A stretch of 64,000 bases of DNA, from contig JADBKU010000002.1 in NCBI GenBank assembly GCA_014896235.1, forward strand, positions 58,307 to 122,306, written 5' to 3'. Shown here piece after piece: positions 33,605-43,360 of this stretch (its first letter is position 1; the number at the start of each line of letters is the position of its first letter). Under the pieces are notes generated by a model. It did no database searches. It worked only from the letters and a program-made list of their open reading frames with translations, and had not been told where the DNA came from. This DNA is from a bacterium (GTDB lineage: Bacteria > Desulfobacterota > Binatia > Binatales > Binataceae). The translations under genes and the position numbers were made by a program.

Positions 33605-34900
33605 GTGACAGGGCGAAATTTTGTTGCATCGCTGCAACATTTGTTGAAAAGCTCCCGACGCGCGCAAACGACCGTTCTGGTGACGGTCGGCTTGGTGGCG
33701 ATGCTTGGTATCTCCGCGCTTGCGGTGGACGTCGGCGAACTCTGGACCACGCGCCATCTGATGCAGACCGCGGCGGATGCCGGCGCGCTGGCGGGGGTGG
33801 ACGCGATCACGATCGGCCAGACCACGCTGGACGATATCACCATGGCGGCCGACGCGGCGACCGCGCAAAACGGCTTTACCAACAATTCCGGAACGGCGGT
33901 CAACCCCAGCACCGTGACGGTCACGGTCGTGAATCCGCCAACCACCGGGCCGTACGCCAACAACACCAACGCCGTGCAGGTGACGGTGGCGCAGGTTCAG
34001 CCAACTTTTTTCATGCGCGTGCTGGGATGGAAAAGCGTGCCGGTCTCGGCACAGGCGACCGCGCTCACGACCTCGGGCGGTTCGTGCGTATATGCGCTTA
34101 ATCCGACAGCTTCGGGCACAATCAGTTTCTCGGGCAACGGCAGCATGAATTCTTCCTGTGGAGTCTACGACGATTCCAATAGCAGCTCGGCCCTGATTGT
34201 CGGCGGTACGAGCACGCTTACCGCTCCATTGGTAGGAGTGGTGGGAGGAACCACCATCAACGGCGGCGGCAGCAGCCCGCCGACCTCGGGAATCGCGGCG
34301 TTCGGCGATCCGCTGGCGTGGGTGCCCGAGCCGACCGGATATAGCTGCTCCAGTTTTCCTGGCACCAAGGTTAATTCTTCGACGACGCTTTCACAGGGCA
34401 CCTACTGCGGTGGGATAAAGATAACGGGCAGCAACACCAACGTGACGTTCAACCCCGGCACTTACGTCATTGACGGCGGAGGCCTGACGATCACTGGAGG
34501 AACGGTAAGAGGGAGCGGCGTTACGTTCTATCTCACCGGGGTCAACAAAGCGGCCTCGAATCCGCAGGATTACGCCGGAGTGAACATAAATGGCGGCACG
34601 GTAAATCTGAGCGCGCCGTGCGACAACAGCGGCGGCGGAATCGAGGGCATGTTGTTTTTCCAGGACCGCTCCATCACCAGCGGGGTGGGCAGCGTTATCA
34701 ATGGAAATACCGGTTCGACATTTACCGGCGCGCTATATTTTCCGACGACCTCGCTGAGTTATGCCGGAACTTCCGGGGCCGACCAATACACCTATCTGGT
34801 CGCCAATACGCTCACGATCACGGGCACAACTACGATCGGCAACAATTACAGTTGCCTCGCGAACGGCAATCTCATCAAGGACGCGGCGCTGGTTTTTTAG
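33605..34900 (+). CDS. TadG-like protein with beta-helix-like outer domain
   Basis: Protein of 431 residues with GTG start nine bases after GAGGGGAGG. The N-terminus has RAQTTVLVTVGLVAMLGISALAVDVGEL and MQTAADAGALAGVDA, the TadG N-terminal signature. After about residue 160 comes a repetitive Gly/Thr/Ser-rich region (NTNVTFNPGTYVIDGGGLTI-type turns) that resembles a right-handed beta-helix, quite different from proteins 1-3. Two TadE-like genes follow at 15 and 3 bases, so these three form one unit. Surface structure is likely; exact role unknown. Confidence 0.82.
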   Translation: MTGRNFVASLQHLLKSSRRAQTTVLVTVGLVAMLGISALAVDVGELWTTRHLMQTAADAGALAGVDAITIGQTTLDDITMAADAATAQNGFTNNSGTAVNPSTVTVTVVNPPTTGPYANNTNAVQVTVAQVQPTFFMRVLGWKSVPVSAQATALTTSGGSCVYALNPTASGTISFSGNGSMNSSCGVYDDSNSSSALIVGGTSTLTAPLVGVVGGTTINGGGSSPPTSGIAAFGDPLAWVPEPTGYSCSSFPGTKVNSSTTLSQGTYCGGIKITGSNTNVTFNPGTYVIDGGGLTITGGTVRGSGVTFYLTGVNKAASNPQDYAGVNINGGTVNLSAPCDNSGGGIEGMLFFQDRSITSGVGSVINGNTGSTFTGALYFPTTSLSYAGTSGADQYTYLVANTLTITGTTTIGNNYSCLANGNLIKDAALVF

Positions 34901-34915
34901 CATAGAGGTACGGCG

Positions 34916-35344
34916 ATGATTGCGCGGAAAAAAAACTCCAAAGGGCAGAGCATGGTCGAGATGGCGCTGCTGCTGCCGCTGCTCGCGCTGGTGTTCGTGG
35001 TGGCGGCCGATTTCGCGCGGGTGTTTTACGAATCGATCGAAGTGGCTCACGCCGCGCGCGCCGGCGTGCAGTATGGCGCGCAGAACCTGGTGAAGGCGGT
35101 CGATTATATCGGGATGGAAAATGCGGCGCTTAACGACGGCTCGAACATCTCGGGCCTGTCCGCGACCGCGTCATATTTCTGCACTTGCAACCAGCAGACG
35201 GTGGCGTGCTCGCCGCCGGGATGCGCGGAGCCGCAGGTTTTCGTCAAGGTCACAACGAGCGCGACCTTCAAGACAATTCTCAATTATCCCGGAATCGGTC
35301 ACACGATACCGTTGAAGACCACGGCGATGCTAGAGGTGCAGTAG
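34916..35344 (+). CDS. TadE-like protein (first)
   Basis: Protein of 142 residues with KGQSMVEMALLLPLLALVFVVAADFARVF: the Gln-Ser-x-x-Glu motif followed by a hydrophobic stretch is the TadE signature, with the Glu typical of a pseudopilin near residue 15. The outer part carries a CTC...C...C cysteine cluster around residue 87. It starts 15 bases after the beta-helix-type gene and ends three bases before the second TadE gene. Probably a minor pilin-like protein of the inner membrane. Confidence 0.88.
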   Translation: MIARKKNSKGQSMVEMALLLPLLALVFVVAADFARVFYESIEVAHAARAGVQYGAQNLVKAVDYIGMENAALNDGSNISGLSATASYFCTCNQQTVACSPPGCAEPQVFVKVTTSATFKTILNYPGIGHTIPLKTTAMLEVQ

Positions 35345-35347
35345 GCC

Positions 35348-35776
35348 ATGGATACGAGAAAGCGAAATTCTCCGGCCTTCAGATTGCGCGGGCACTCGCG
35401 CGGTCAGAGCGGGGTTGAATTCGCGGGTACGGCGCTGCTGTTGTTCACGGCGGTGTTCGGCATCTTCTGCGCGTCGATGTTGCTGTACGCCTACAACTTC
35501 GTCTCGAATTCCGCGCGAGACGCGGTTCGTTACGCGATCGTCCATGGTTCGCACAGTCTCAATCCGGCGACGGCGGACGATATCACCGCTTTCGTCAAAA
35601 ACATGGCGAGCGGACTTCAAGCGAACAATATTACCGTTTCCACGACCTGGACTCCGAACAACGATCCGGGCAGCCTTGTCGAGGTTCAGGTGACTTACGA
35701 TTTCCAGCCATTTTTCCCGTTTTCATCGACGGCTTTGCCGCTCACGAGCACATCAGAAATGGTGATCAGCAACTGA
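35348..35776 (+). CDS. TadE-like protein (second)
   Basis: Protein of 142 residues with RGQSGVEFAGTALLLFTAVFGIFCASMLLYAYN: TadE signature with Glu at +5 of the motif, then NSARDAVRYAIVHGS, the usual continuation. It closes the six-gene Tad-like array and is followed by a terminator hairpin. The preceding TadE gene is only three bases away, so the two are probably made together and may form a heteromeric pseudopilin complex. Confidence 0.88.
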   Translation: MDTRKRNSPAFRLRGHSRGQSGVEFAGTALLLFTAVFGIFCASMLLYAYNFVSNSARDAVRYAIVHGSHSLNPATADDITAFVKNMASGLQANNITVSTTWTPNNDPGSLVEVQVTYDFQPFFPFSSTALPLTSTSEMVISN

Positions 35777-35814
35777 CGGCTCCAACTGCGGTTGGCGTGG
35801 CTTGGGGGGAACGC

Positions 35815-35850
35815 GGCGTCGGAGAGAGATCTCCGGCGCCGCGGCGCTTT
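35815..35850. terminator. Hairpin at the end of the Tad-like array
   Basis: GGCGTCGGAG and CTCCGGCGCC make a ten-base stem with one G-U pair and a six-base loop, then GCGGCGCTTT. It sits between the last TadE gene and the convergent dehydrogenase, so it can serve both. Confidence 0.6.
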
Positions 35851-35859
35851 CCGAAGCCC

Positions 35860-36924
35860 TCATCGCCCGCTTTTCGAGCCTGCGCCAAGGCCGGAGATTT
35901 TCTTGAGTCTGACGACTGGATTCGCGCAGCATCGCGGACGCCGCCCCGCGAATACGTCGAGAATATTGTCAACCGCGAGTTCCGCCATCAGTTCGCGCGT
36001 GCGATGGCTGGCGCTGCCGATATGCGGCGTGATCGTGACGTTCGGGAATTTCAGCAACGGATCGTCCGGCGCGATCGGTTCAACTTCCAAAACATCAAGT
36101 CCCGCGCCGCCGAGACGTCCGGAACGCAGGGCCTCGATCAGCGCTTTCTGATCGACGACCGCGCCACGCGCCGTATTAATCAGAATCGCTCCGCGCTTCA
36201 TCGCGGCGAACTGCTCGCGCCCGATCATTCCGCGGGTTGCGGGCGTCAGCGGCACGTTGAGCGAGATGAAATCCGACTCCGCGAGCAGGCGCGCAAGCGG
36301 AACGGGATTGGCGACTGGCGGATCGGCGGCTGCTTCGATTCCGGCGCGCGCAGGCCGTTTCGCGCGCAAGTCGTGATGAAGCGCGTAAATCACGTTCATG
36401 CCGAGCGCGGCGGCGCGGCGGGCGACCGCCCGGCCGATCGATCCAAAGCCGATTATGCCGAGCGTGGCGCCCGCGAGATCGCGTCCGAGCATCAGCCGCG
36501 GCGTCCACATCCGCCACCGCCGGGCGCGGACGAAACGATCCGCTTCAACGACGCGCCGCGCCACCGCGAACATCAGGGCGATAGCGAGTTCGGCGGTGGT
36601 ATCGGCGAGCACGCCTGGCGTGTGGCCGACGGCGACGCCGGCGCGCGTCGCGGCGGCGAGATCGATGTTGTCGAGGCCGACGGCGAGATTGCTGACGACG
36701 CGGAGATGGGGGGCCTGCCGGAAAAGCGCGGCGTCGATGCGATCGCTGACCATGGTCAGAATCGCATCGCATCCGCGCGATCGCTTGACCAAATCGGCGT
36801 GCGGCGGAGGCGCGTCGTCGTCCCACAAATCGACCCGCGCGCACGCGGCCAAACGGCGCAACGCCGGCGCGGCGATCGGCCGCGTGACGAAGACCCGCAA
36901 TGCGGAAGAATTGGACAGAGCCAT
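35860..36924 (-). CDS. D-isomer-specific 2-hydroxyacid dehydrogenase
   Basis: NAD(P)H-dependent oxidoreductase of the glyoxylate/hydroxypyruvate reductase type, 354 residues. GIIGFGSIGRAVARR is the Rossmann loop; NTARGAVVDQ, DVLEVEP and TPHIGSAS hold the Arg, Glu and His of the active site. The start at 36924 (MALSNSSALRVFVTRP) replaces the longer track ORF, which would leave almost no room for the divergent gene's promoter. The last 25 residues are a basic, Gly-rich tail. Likely reduces glyoxylate or a related 2-oxoacid. Confidence 0.92.
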   Translation of the reverse strand: MALSNSSALRVFVTRPIAAPALRRLAACARVDLWDDDAPPPHADLVKRSRGCDAILTMVSDRIDAALFRQAPHLRVVSNLAVGLDNIDLAAATRAGVAVGHTPGVLADTTAELAIALMFAVARRVVEADRFVRARRWRMWTPRLMLGRDLAGATLGIIGFGSIGRAVARRAAALGMNVIYALHHDLRAKRPARAGIEAAADPPVANPVPLARLLAESDFISLNVPLTPATRGMIGREQFAAMKRGAILINTARGAVVDQKALIEALRSGRLGGAGLDVLEVEPIAPDDPLLKFPNVTITPHIGSASHRTRELMAELAVDNILDVFAGRRPRCCANPVVRLKKISGLGAGSKSGR

Positions 36925-36968
36925 GACGCGATTCAAATAACCCGGAAGCTCTGCTATACGCCACACTC

Positions 36969-39143
36969 GTGGACGCGAAAACGATCGACGAATTGTTGCA
37001 ATCGGCGCTTGCGGCGAGGCGCGGGACGCTGACGGAAATCGATTCCAAGCGGATTCTCGCCGCGGGCGGAATCGCTGTGGCCGTTCCGGAGATGGCCGCT
37101 ACCGCTGATGCGGCCGCCGCAGCCGCTGCGCGAATCGGATTTCCGGTCGTCCTGAAAGTTCATTCAAGCGGCGTCACGCACAAAAGCGACGTTGGCGGCG
37201 TGGCGCTCAATCTGCGCAACGCGACCGAGGTTCGCGACGGATTCGAGCGGATCAAGCGCGCGCTGGCCGAGCGGGCGCCGCACGCCGCGTTCGACGGCGT
37301 CGCCGTGCAGCCGCAGGCGCGGCCGGGCGTCGAAGTGATCGTCGGCGCAACCCGCGACGATCGCTTCGGGCCGATGATCGTCGCGGGACTGGGCGGAGTT
37401 TTCGTCGAAACGCTGAAAGACACGGCGATGCGGCTGGCGCCGATCGGCGCGCGCGAGGCGCGCACGATGCTCGAAGAATTGCGCGGGGCGCCTCTGTTGC
37501 ACGGCGCGCGCGGCCGCGCCCCGGTTGATCTCGACGCGCTCGCGAGCTTGATCGCAAAGGTGTCGGAAATCGCGGCGGCGCATCCGGAAATCGCCGAGCT
37601 GGATCTTAATCCGGTCGTCGCGTACGAGAGCGGTCTGGCCGTACTTGACGCGCGCGTGGTCGTGGCGCAGCAAGCGACACAGCGAGCGATCGACGATCCG
37701 GAACGCCATCGGCGGCGGATCGAAAACCTAAAACGCTCATTCGCCGCGAAAGTAGTCGCCGTGATCGGCGACAAGCGCGCGGGCGGCTACCTGTGGCTGC
37801 GCGCGATGAAGCGCTTTTCCGGCAAACTCTATTCCGTGCAAATCGACCCCAAAGAAATTCCCGGGATCGAGGAGATGGGCGTCGCCAACGTGAAATCGCT
37901 CGCCGAAATCGGCGAGCCGATCGATTATGCGGTGAGCGCGGTGCCGCGCCAGGTCGCGCCGCGAATCCTGAGCGATTGCGTGGCGAACAAGGTCGCCGGC
38001 ATCGGATTTTTCACCTCGGGCTTTTCGGAGACCGGAGAGGAAGTCGGCGTCAAGCTGGAAAACGAACTGCGCGCCATCGCGGCGGCTTCCGATATAGCGC
38101 TGATTGGTCCGAATTGCATGGGTCTCTACAATCCGGCGGTCGGGATTGCGAATTTTCCGGATCTGAGCGCCGGCCAATCCGGCGATGTCTGCTTTATCTC
38201 GCAGAGCGGAACCCATTGCATCAATTTTTGTTCGCAGGCGCCGAGACATGGAATCCGCATCAACAAGGCCGCGTCGATCGGCAACGCGCTGATCTTGGAA
38301 GCGGCGGATTATATCGACGTGATGACTGAGGATCCGGCGACGCGCGCGCTCGGGATGTACATCGAGGGCGTGCGCAACGGCCGGCGTTTTTTTGAAAGTT
38401 TGCGGCGCGCGGCCGCGCGCCATCCGGTCGTGGTCTGGAAAGGCGGCATGACCGAAGCGGGGGCGCGCGCGACGTTTTCGCATACCGGTTCGCTGGCGAC
38501 TCCCGCGGCGGTTTGGAATGCGATGGTGCGGCAGAGCGGCGCGGTCGGCGTCGCGGGACTCGACGCGATGCTGGACGCGATGGAGATGGTCGCGCGTGGG
38601 CGGCCGGTCAAAGGCCGGCGGATGGGCCTGGTAGCGATGACCGGAGGCCAGTCGGTGGTGATAACTGACACCTTCGCGGGCGCGGGACTCGAAATTCCCG
38701 CCCTGTCGGAGGCGTCATATTCGGAATTGGGCAGTTTCTTCAACATTATCGGCGGCAGCTTTCGCAATCCGCTCGACGCCGGCGGAACGATTGGCGGCGG
38801 CGGAGTGGCGACCGGAAATCTCGAGCGAATTCTTGAAATTCTCGATCGCGATTCCGTCATCGACGCCATCGTGCTTGAAGTAGGCACCGGATTGCGCGCG
38901 CAGCGCTGGGCCGCGCACGAGGACGAACTGACCGCATTCCTTGACAAACTGGCCGAGTTCGCGGGCAAGTCGCCGAAACCGTTCGTGCTGGTGATGCATC
39001 CGGCGCATCTCGAGGAGTTGGTGGCGAAAGGCAAACGCCTCGCGCGCGAGCGAGGCTTGGTCGTGTTCGACAGTTTCGAGCGGTCGGCCGCGGCGATGCG
39101 GGTTTCATACGACTACTGGTCGAGGCGGGCCGATTCGGCCTGA
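36969..39143 (+). CDS. ADP-forming acyl-CoA synthetase, fused beta-alpha form
   Basis: Protein of 724 residues coupling acyl-CoA and ATP, as in ADP-forming acetate-CoA ligases. The N-terminal ATP-grasp part (about 15-230) contains GFPVVLKVHSSGVTHKSDVGG. The CoA-binding domain (about 250-350) and the phosphohistidine-type ligase domain with IGPNCMGLYNP and CFISQSGTH follow. The order is beta then alpha, opposite to the common fusion. GTG start, 44 bases from the divergent dehydrogenase. It can activate acids or recover energy from the CoA esters handled by the CoA-transferases. Confidence 0.88.
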   Translation: MDAKTIDELLQSALAARRGTLTEIDSKRILAAGGIAVAVPEMAATADAAAAAAARIGFPVVLKVHSSGVTHKSDVGGVALNLRNATEVRDGFERIKRALAERAPHAAFDGVAVQPQARPGVEVIVGATRDDRFGPMIVAGLGGVFVETLKDTAMRLAPIGAREARTMLEELRGAPLLHGARGRAPVDLDALASLIAKVSEIAAAHPEIAELDLNPVVAYESGLAVLDARVVVAQQATQRAIDDPERHRRRIENLKRSFAAKVVAVIGDKRAGGYLWLRAMKRFSGKLYSVQIDPKEIPGIEEMGVANVKSLAEIGEPIDYAVSAVPRQVAPRILSDCVANKVAGIGFFTSGFSETGEEVGVKLENELRAIAAASDIALIGPNCMGLYNPAVGIANFPDLSAGQSGDVCFISQSGTHCINFCSQAPRHGIRINKAASIGNALILEAADYIDVMTEDPATRALGMYIEGVRNGRRFFESLRRAAARHPVVVWKGGMTEAGARATFSHTGSLATPAAVWNAMVRQSGAVGVAGLDAMLDAMEMVARGRPVKGRRMGLVAMTGGQSVVITDTFAGAGLEIPALSEASYSELGSFFNIIGGSFRNPLDAGGTIGGGGVATGNLERILEILDRDSVIDAIVLEVGTGLRAQRWAAHEDELTAFLDKLAEFAGKSPKPFVLVMHPAHLEELVAKGKRLARERGLVVFDSFERSAAAMRVSYDYWSRRADSA

Positions 39144-39151
39144 CGCCGGAA

Positions 39152-40522
39152 TCATCGCGGCGGCGCGAAAATCGTCAACTTCGAATCTCCGCCGACGCCA
39201 TCGAGCACAGCGAGCATCGATCCCCTGTGCGACCAACTCATCAGGAGCGGCCCGCGCGCCGCGCCCGAGGCCAGCGCAAAGGCCTGACGGGCGGGATACG
39301 AATAGTCGATCAACGTTCGGAAAACTCCGTTGGGCGTCGGTGAAAACAAGTCAATGGCGGCGTCGTCGGTCGCCTGCGTGAACGCCATCGACGATTCTGC
39401 GAGCAGTTTCGGCGTTACGGCGAAGCCGAGGGAATTGATCGTGATTTCGGACGTGATCGGACTGAAAAGCGCGATTTCGCTTTTGATCGTCGCGTGCGGA
39501 TAATCGGCGGTCCGCCGCCAGGTGAGCTCGTTATCGCCCAGCGCGACCAAAGTGCCGTCGCTGGCGAAGGCCGCAGACGGCGACGCGATAGCCGCCACGC
39601 TGGTTGCGCCGGTCACAAGGTTGTAACGAAATGCACCGGGCAAATGGTTGGGTCCAACGTCGCCCGCATAAAGCAGCGAAGTCGAATCCGGAGACCAACC
39701 AAGGATTTTCACCGGCGAATGAGGTCCGAACGGCACGCATGCCTGGGATGTCGTGTCCACAATGACGGGAAGCGCCCCGATCGTTCCGCCAGACGCCGCG
39801 AATCTGCCGTTCGGACTGAAATTGACGCGACCCAGCGGACATTTGATTTGGTCGAGATGCGAAACGGCGCCGAGGCCTGTGACGCCAATCAAATAAAGCC
39901 CGCTTGCGGGCTGCGTGGCGTCGGGTTCGGCGGATTGATCGGGCGGGGCTGGCGCCGTTCGTGGTCCGTTCGATTCAGGACCGAGCGTCAGCGCCAGCGT
40001 CGTGTTGTTTTTCCAGACGATCGACGCGAACGTGAAGCCGCCGTCGAATGATGCGGCAACGGTTCCTTTGCCTCCACCAATAATGCTTGCGAACACAATT
40101 TCAATGCGAGCCGGATTCGGTATGACGACAGCGGTCGCAATTTCCGAACCGTCTGGATTTACGGCGATATCGACGATTCTGCCGCCGTCGGCGAGCGGCC
40201 CGAAATCTTCGCCAATCTTAGCTCGAGATTGAAATTTTTCGCCGCTGAAGGAAAAGACCTCGGTCCGTCCAGCAATACGCCCGGCGACCACAATTCCGTG
40301 GTCCTGCATGAGCCACATCGGCGGCCATCCGGGAACCGGCTCGAATCCCGGCGGCATCGCCACGGACCCCGGAACGGCGATTCCGTTGATGATTTCCAAT
40401 GTTGCCGTTCGGCCTGAGTAGACCGGCCGATACGGCGCGGGCTTGGGCGTGCGCGACCTGAATAGCGCGCATGAACTTGCCCCAAGCATCATAAGGCCGA
40501 AAACAAATGCCGCCGATCGCAT
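39152..40522 (-). CDS. Lipoprotein with beta-propeller-like repeats
   Basis: Protein of 456 residues starting at MRSAAFVFGLMMLG with lipobox GASSC (Cys18). The exported part contains short repeating beta motifs with DG/NPDGSEIA, SPNGRFAASGG and WSPDSTSLLYAGD, as in WD40/TolB-like propellers. The track ORF's first 54 residues cross the promoter of divergent sppA and are rejected. No catalytic motif is seen. It converges on the acyl-CoA synthetase with eight bases between stops. Function unknown; a binding or scaffold role in the envelope is possible. Confidence 0.75.
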   Translation of the reverse strand: MRSAAFVFGLMMLGASSCALFRSRTPKPAPYRPVYSGRTATLEIINGIAVPGSVAMPPGFEPVPGWPPMWLMQDHGIVVAGRIAGRTEVFSFSGEKFQSRAKIGEDFGPLADGGRIVDIAVNPDGSEIATAVVIPNPARIEIVFASIIGGGKGTVAASFDGGFTFASIVWKNNTTLALTLGPESNGPRTAPAPPDQSAEPDATQPASGLYLIGVTGLGAVSHLDQIKCPLGRVNFSPNGRFAASGGTIGALPVIVDTTSQACVPFGPHSPVKILGWSPDSTSLLYAGDVGPNHLPGAFRYNLVTGATSVAAIASPSAAFASDGTLVALGDNELTWRRTADYPHATIKSEIALFSPITSEITINSLGFAVTPKLLAESSMAFTQATDDAAIDLFSPTPNGVFRTLIDYSYPARQAFALASGAARGPLLMSWSHRGSMLAVLDGVGGDSKLTIFAPPR

Positions 40523-40565
40523 CGCAAATCGCTCGCCTCGGGCAAACCCGATAGTATGTAAATCG

Positions 40566-42386
40566 ATGCGCACGAAGAAGTTGCTGAACCTCGACGCCGT
40601 TCGGCTGAGTCGCGAAGCGCGGCTGGCGCTGTTAACCGCGCTACTGGTCGCTTCAGCCGCGATTTGTTTCGCCGCCGGCGCCAACGAAACGGGCGTTGCG
40701 CTCGCAGCGGTCGCGATAGCGATCGTCGCGACGTTTTATTTGCTTGTGGCCCGGCCGGCGATGATTCCGGATGGCGCCGTGCTGACAATTCGAATCACCG
40801 ATGATATCCGCGAGGATGGCGCGCGAACGCCGATCGAGCAACTGCGTAGCCGAGGGCAACCGACGCTTAACCAACTGCGCCGTGCGCTCGAGGGCTCCGC
40901 TCGCGACGACAAGCTTGCCGGCGTCATCGTGGAGGTGTCGGCGCCAGGCATCGGACTGGGAACCGCCCGAGAACTGCATGATTTATTGCGGGCGACGGTC
41001 GCAGCGAAAAAGCGCGTCGTGGCGATCGTCGCCGGCGACGGCATGACTCCCCGAGATTACCTGATCGCATGCGGAGCCGGGGAAATCGTCGCGAATCCAG
41101 ATACTTCCCTGATGATGCTGGGCGCGGCGGCCGGAGGCTTCTTTCTTCGCGACGCGCTGGCGCACGCCGGCGTTCAGGCGCAGACGCTTCAATGGAAAGA
41201 ATACAAAGGCGCCGCGGAGATGTTCAGCCGTGATTCGATGTCTCCGGAACTGCGCGAGAGCTTGAATGCGATCGTAAACGATTGGAAGAAAACGATCGCG
41301 GCAAGCGTCGCCGTCGCGCGCGGAATCGATCCTGCCGGAGCGCACGAACTTCTCGGACGCGGATTTATCAGCGCACGAACCGCATTGAACGAAAAACTCA
41401 TCGACCGCGTTGGACATCTGGAAGACGTCCGCGCCGAATTCGACCCTGAAGGGCAGGGGCGCCCGTTCGTAAATTTGGCGCGATACCTGCGTCATCTTTG
41501 GTACCGCCGGCCGCCGGGCCGCAAGGCTCAAATAGCTCTGATCCACGGGCTTGGTCCGGTAATCGCCGGCGATGGCGGTTTGGCTGGCGAGTTCCTTAGC
41601 GGCGAGCGCGTCGCCGAGGAATTCCGCAAAGCCGCCGCTGACGACGATATTCGGGCGATCGTTTTCCGCATCAATTCGCCCGGCGGTTCGGCGGTTGGCT
41701 CGGACTTGGTGTGGCGTGCGGTTGGCGAAGCGCGGCGGCGCGGCAAACCCGTCGTCGCATCGATGGGCGACGTCGCCGCGTCGGGCGGGTATTACGTTGC
41801 AATGGGCGCGGATGCAATCGTCGCGGAGCCGGAAACGCTGACCGGCTCGATTGGCGTCGTTTACGCGAAGTTCAGCTTGCAAGCGCTTCTACGGCGTATG
41901 GGCGTGGCCACGGAATTCGTCAAAACGGACGAGATCGGCGACGCGCTGTCGGTAGCGCGCCCGATGAGCGATACGGAACTGGCTCAACTAAACGACGTGA
42001 TGGGCGAACTATATGGAAATTTCACAAACAAGGTCGCGGAAGGCCGCAAGCTGGAAATCGCGAAAGCTGAAGAGGTTGCGAAAGGCCGGGTTTGGACGGG
42101 CGGCGCAGCCAAAGAACGCGGCCTGGTGGACGAGCTGGGAGGGTTGAGCGCGGCGGTTGCGATCGCGCGACAGAAGGCGTCGATTGGCGAAGACGAGCCA
42201 TGCGAGCTGGTCAGAATGCCCGGACCCGGATTGTTGGCGACGATCAGTCTTTCATTGGCGCGCGCAGACGGAGCCACGCTGTCTGATATGGCCGGCCAAG
42301 CGCTCGGAATGCGGCGAGAATGGGCGCCCGCGATGCTGAAACTCGTCGCTCGCGGCGGCATGATGTTGTTGTGCCCGCTATTCTGA
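40566..42386 (+). CDS. sppA: Signal peptide peptidase SppA, long type
   Basis: Inner-membrane serine protease that degrades cleaved signal peptides. Two hydrophobic segments lie in the first 70 residues. Residues about 90-330 form the first ClpP-like domain with KEYKGAAEMF holding the catalytic lysine, and the second domain has FRINSPGGSAVGSD and ASGGYYVAMGADAIVAEPET with the catalytic serine. Length 606 is the double-domain 67-kDa form. ATG at 40566 is chosen; the track start lies in the divergent lipoprotein gene. It converges on a DUF2333-like gene. Confidence 0.93.
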   Translation: MRTKKLLNLDAVRLSREARLALLTALLVASAAICFAAGANETGVALAAVAIAIVATFYLLVARPAMIPDGAVLTIRITDDIREDGARTPIEQLRSRGQPTLNQLRRALEGSARDDKLAGVIVEVSAPGIGLGTARELHDLLRATVAAKKRVVAIVAGDGMTPRDYLIACGAGEIVANPDTSLMMLGAAAGGFFLRDALAHAGVQAQTLQWKEYKGAAEMFSRDSMSPELRESLNAIVNDWKKTIAASVAVARGIDPAGAHELLGRGFISARTALNEKLIDRVGHLEDVRAEFDPEGQGRPFVNLARYLRHLWYRRPPGRKAQIALIHGLGPVIAGDGGLAGEFLSGERVAEEFRKAAADDDIRAIVFRINSPGGSAVGSDLVWRAVGEARRRGKPVVASMGDVAASGGYYVAMGADAIVAEPETLTGSIGVVYAKFSLQALLRRMGVATEFVKTDEIGDALSVARPMSDTELAQLNDVMGELYGNFTNKVAEGRKLEIAKAEEVAKGRVWTGGAAKERGLVDELGGLSAAVAIARQKASIGEDEPCELVRMPGPGLLATISLSLARADGATLSDMAGQALGMRREWAPAMLKLVARGGMMLLCPLF

Positions 42387-42395
42387 TCGCTCGTC

Positions 42396-43310
42396 TCAGC
42401 GGGCGAGTTCCTCTCGAATCGAATACATCTTCTGACGCGCCTCCGAAATATACGCGTCGAGGTTGTGGCGATGATTCGCGAAGATGCCGGTTTCGGAACC
42501 GTCCAGCACAATCAGCGGCTTCATCGTCGCGGCGCGCTGCAGCGGAGCAAGCGTTTCATCGATTAGCTGTTCGATTACCGGCTTGGTCTTTTCCGTTTGA
42601 TGATATTCGCTCCGCACCGCGAGCAGCATATAGTACATCACATGCGCATACCCCTGCGCGTGATAGAAATAATCGTCGTCGTTCCACGGACGGATCGGTC
42701 CGCCGTCGGGCCGGCGATTCATATACAGCATCGCGTGCGCGTCGCCGAGCAGATCCGTCCATGCCTCGAAGAGCGTGATCAGCTCGACGTTTCGCTGATT
42801 CAATTCCCGTGATACCTGCGGATGGCTGTGCAGGCCGGCCACGTACATGCGCAGATGTTTGACGCCGTCGGCGTATTTGCTTTCCGCGGACGGCAGTATC
42901 CATTTGTAAGCGTCGTTCCTGAAATCGGTGTCCGCAATGACGAGGTTCGGGTCGTATTCGTTTGACGAAATCTTGGTCAGGTCGTCTTTGAAAACTCGCG
43001 ACGATTCGCGGACGGCCATGATTATTCCGATCTGCCGGGAGGCGTTGTTATCCGCCATCATCGTGGGTCCCCAGATGAACAGATCGTTCGGACGCCAGCC
43101 AAATCCCGTGTTCAACTCGTGATCGACGATCGCCGCGAGCGTCGTCGCGTAGATTTCGCCCGGCACGAACGATCTGTCGGGCGGAAACGCCGCGTCAATC
43201 GAATAGTTGAGGCGATCGTGCTGGATTTGGCCATAATGAAGAGCGAGGTTAATGGCCAGCAAGAGCGCCACGACGGCGGCCAGCGAAACTCCGAGCCGTT
43301 TAATCCACAT
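42396..43310 (-). CDS. DUF2333-like membrane-anchored protein
   Basis: Protein of 304 residues with one N-terminal membrane segment (LGVSLAAVVALLLAINLAL) and a long outer domain. FPPDRSFVPGEIYATTLAAIVDHELNTGFGWRPNDL and LDNMPNFQ-like blocks such as YHAQGYAHVMYYML recall DUF2333 proteins; this is from memory. No enzyme motif is visible. It ends the gshA-gspC-GNAT unit, 50 bases after the GNAT gene. It may act in the envelope, but nothing in the sequence says how. Confidence 0.7.
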   Translation of the reverse strand: MWIKRLGVSLAAVVALLLAINLALHYGQIQHDRLNYSIDAAFPPDRSFVPGEIYATTLAAIVDHELNTGFGWRPNDLFIWGPTMMADNNASRQIGIIMAVRESSRVFKDDLTKISSNEYDPNLVIADTDFRNDAYKWILPSAESKYADGVKHLRMYVAGLHSHPQVSRELNQRNVELITLFEAWTDLLGDAHAMLYMNRRPDGGPIRPWNDDDYFYHAQGYAHVMYYMLLAVRSEYHQTEKTKPVIEQLIDETLAPLQRAATMKPLIVLDGSETGIFANHRHNLDAYISEARQKMYSIREELAR

Positions 43311-43360
43311 CGAAGAATTCCATTTTCATCGTCGGCGCCGCCGTAATTTCTTCGACGGAC

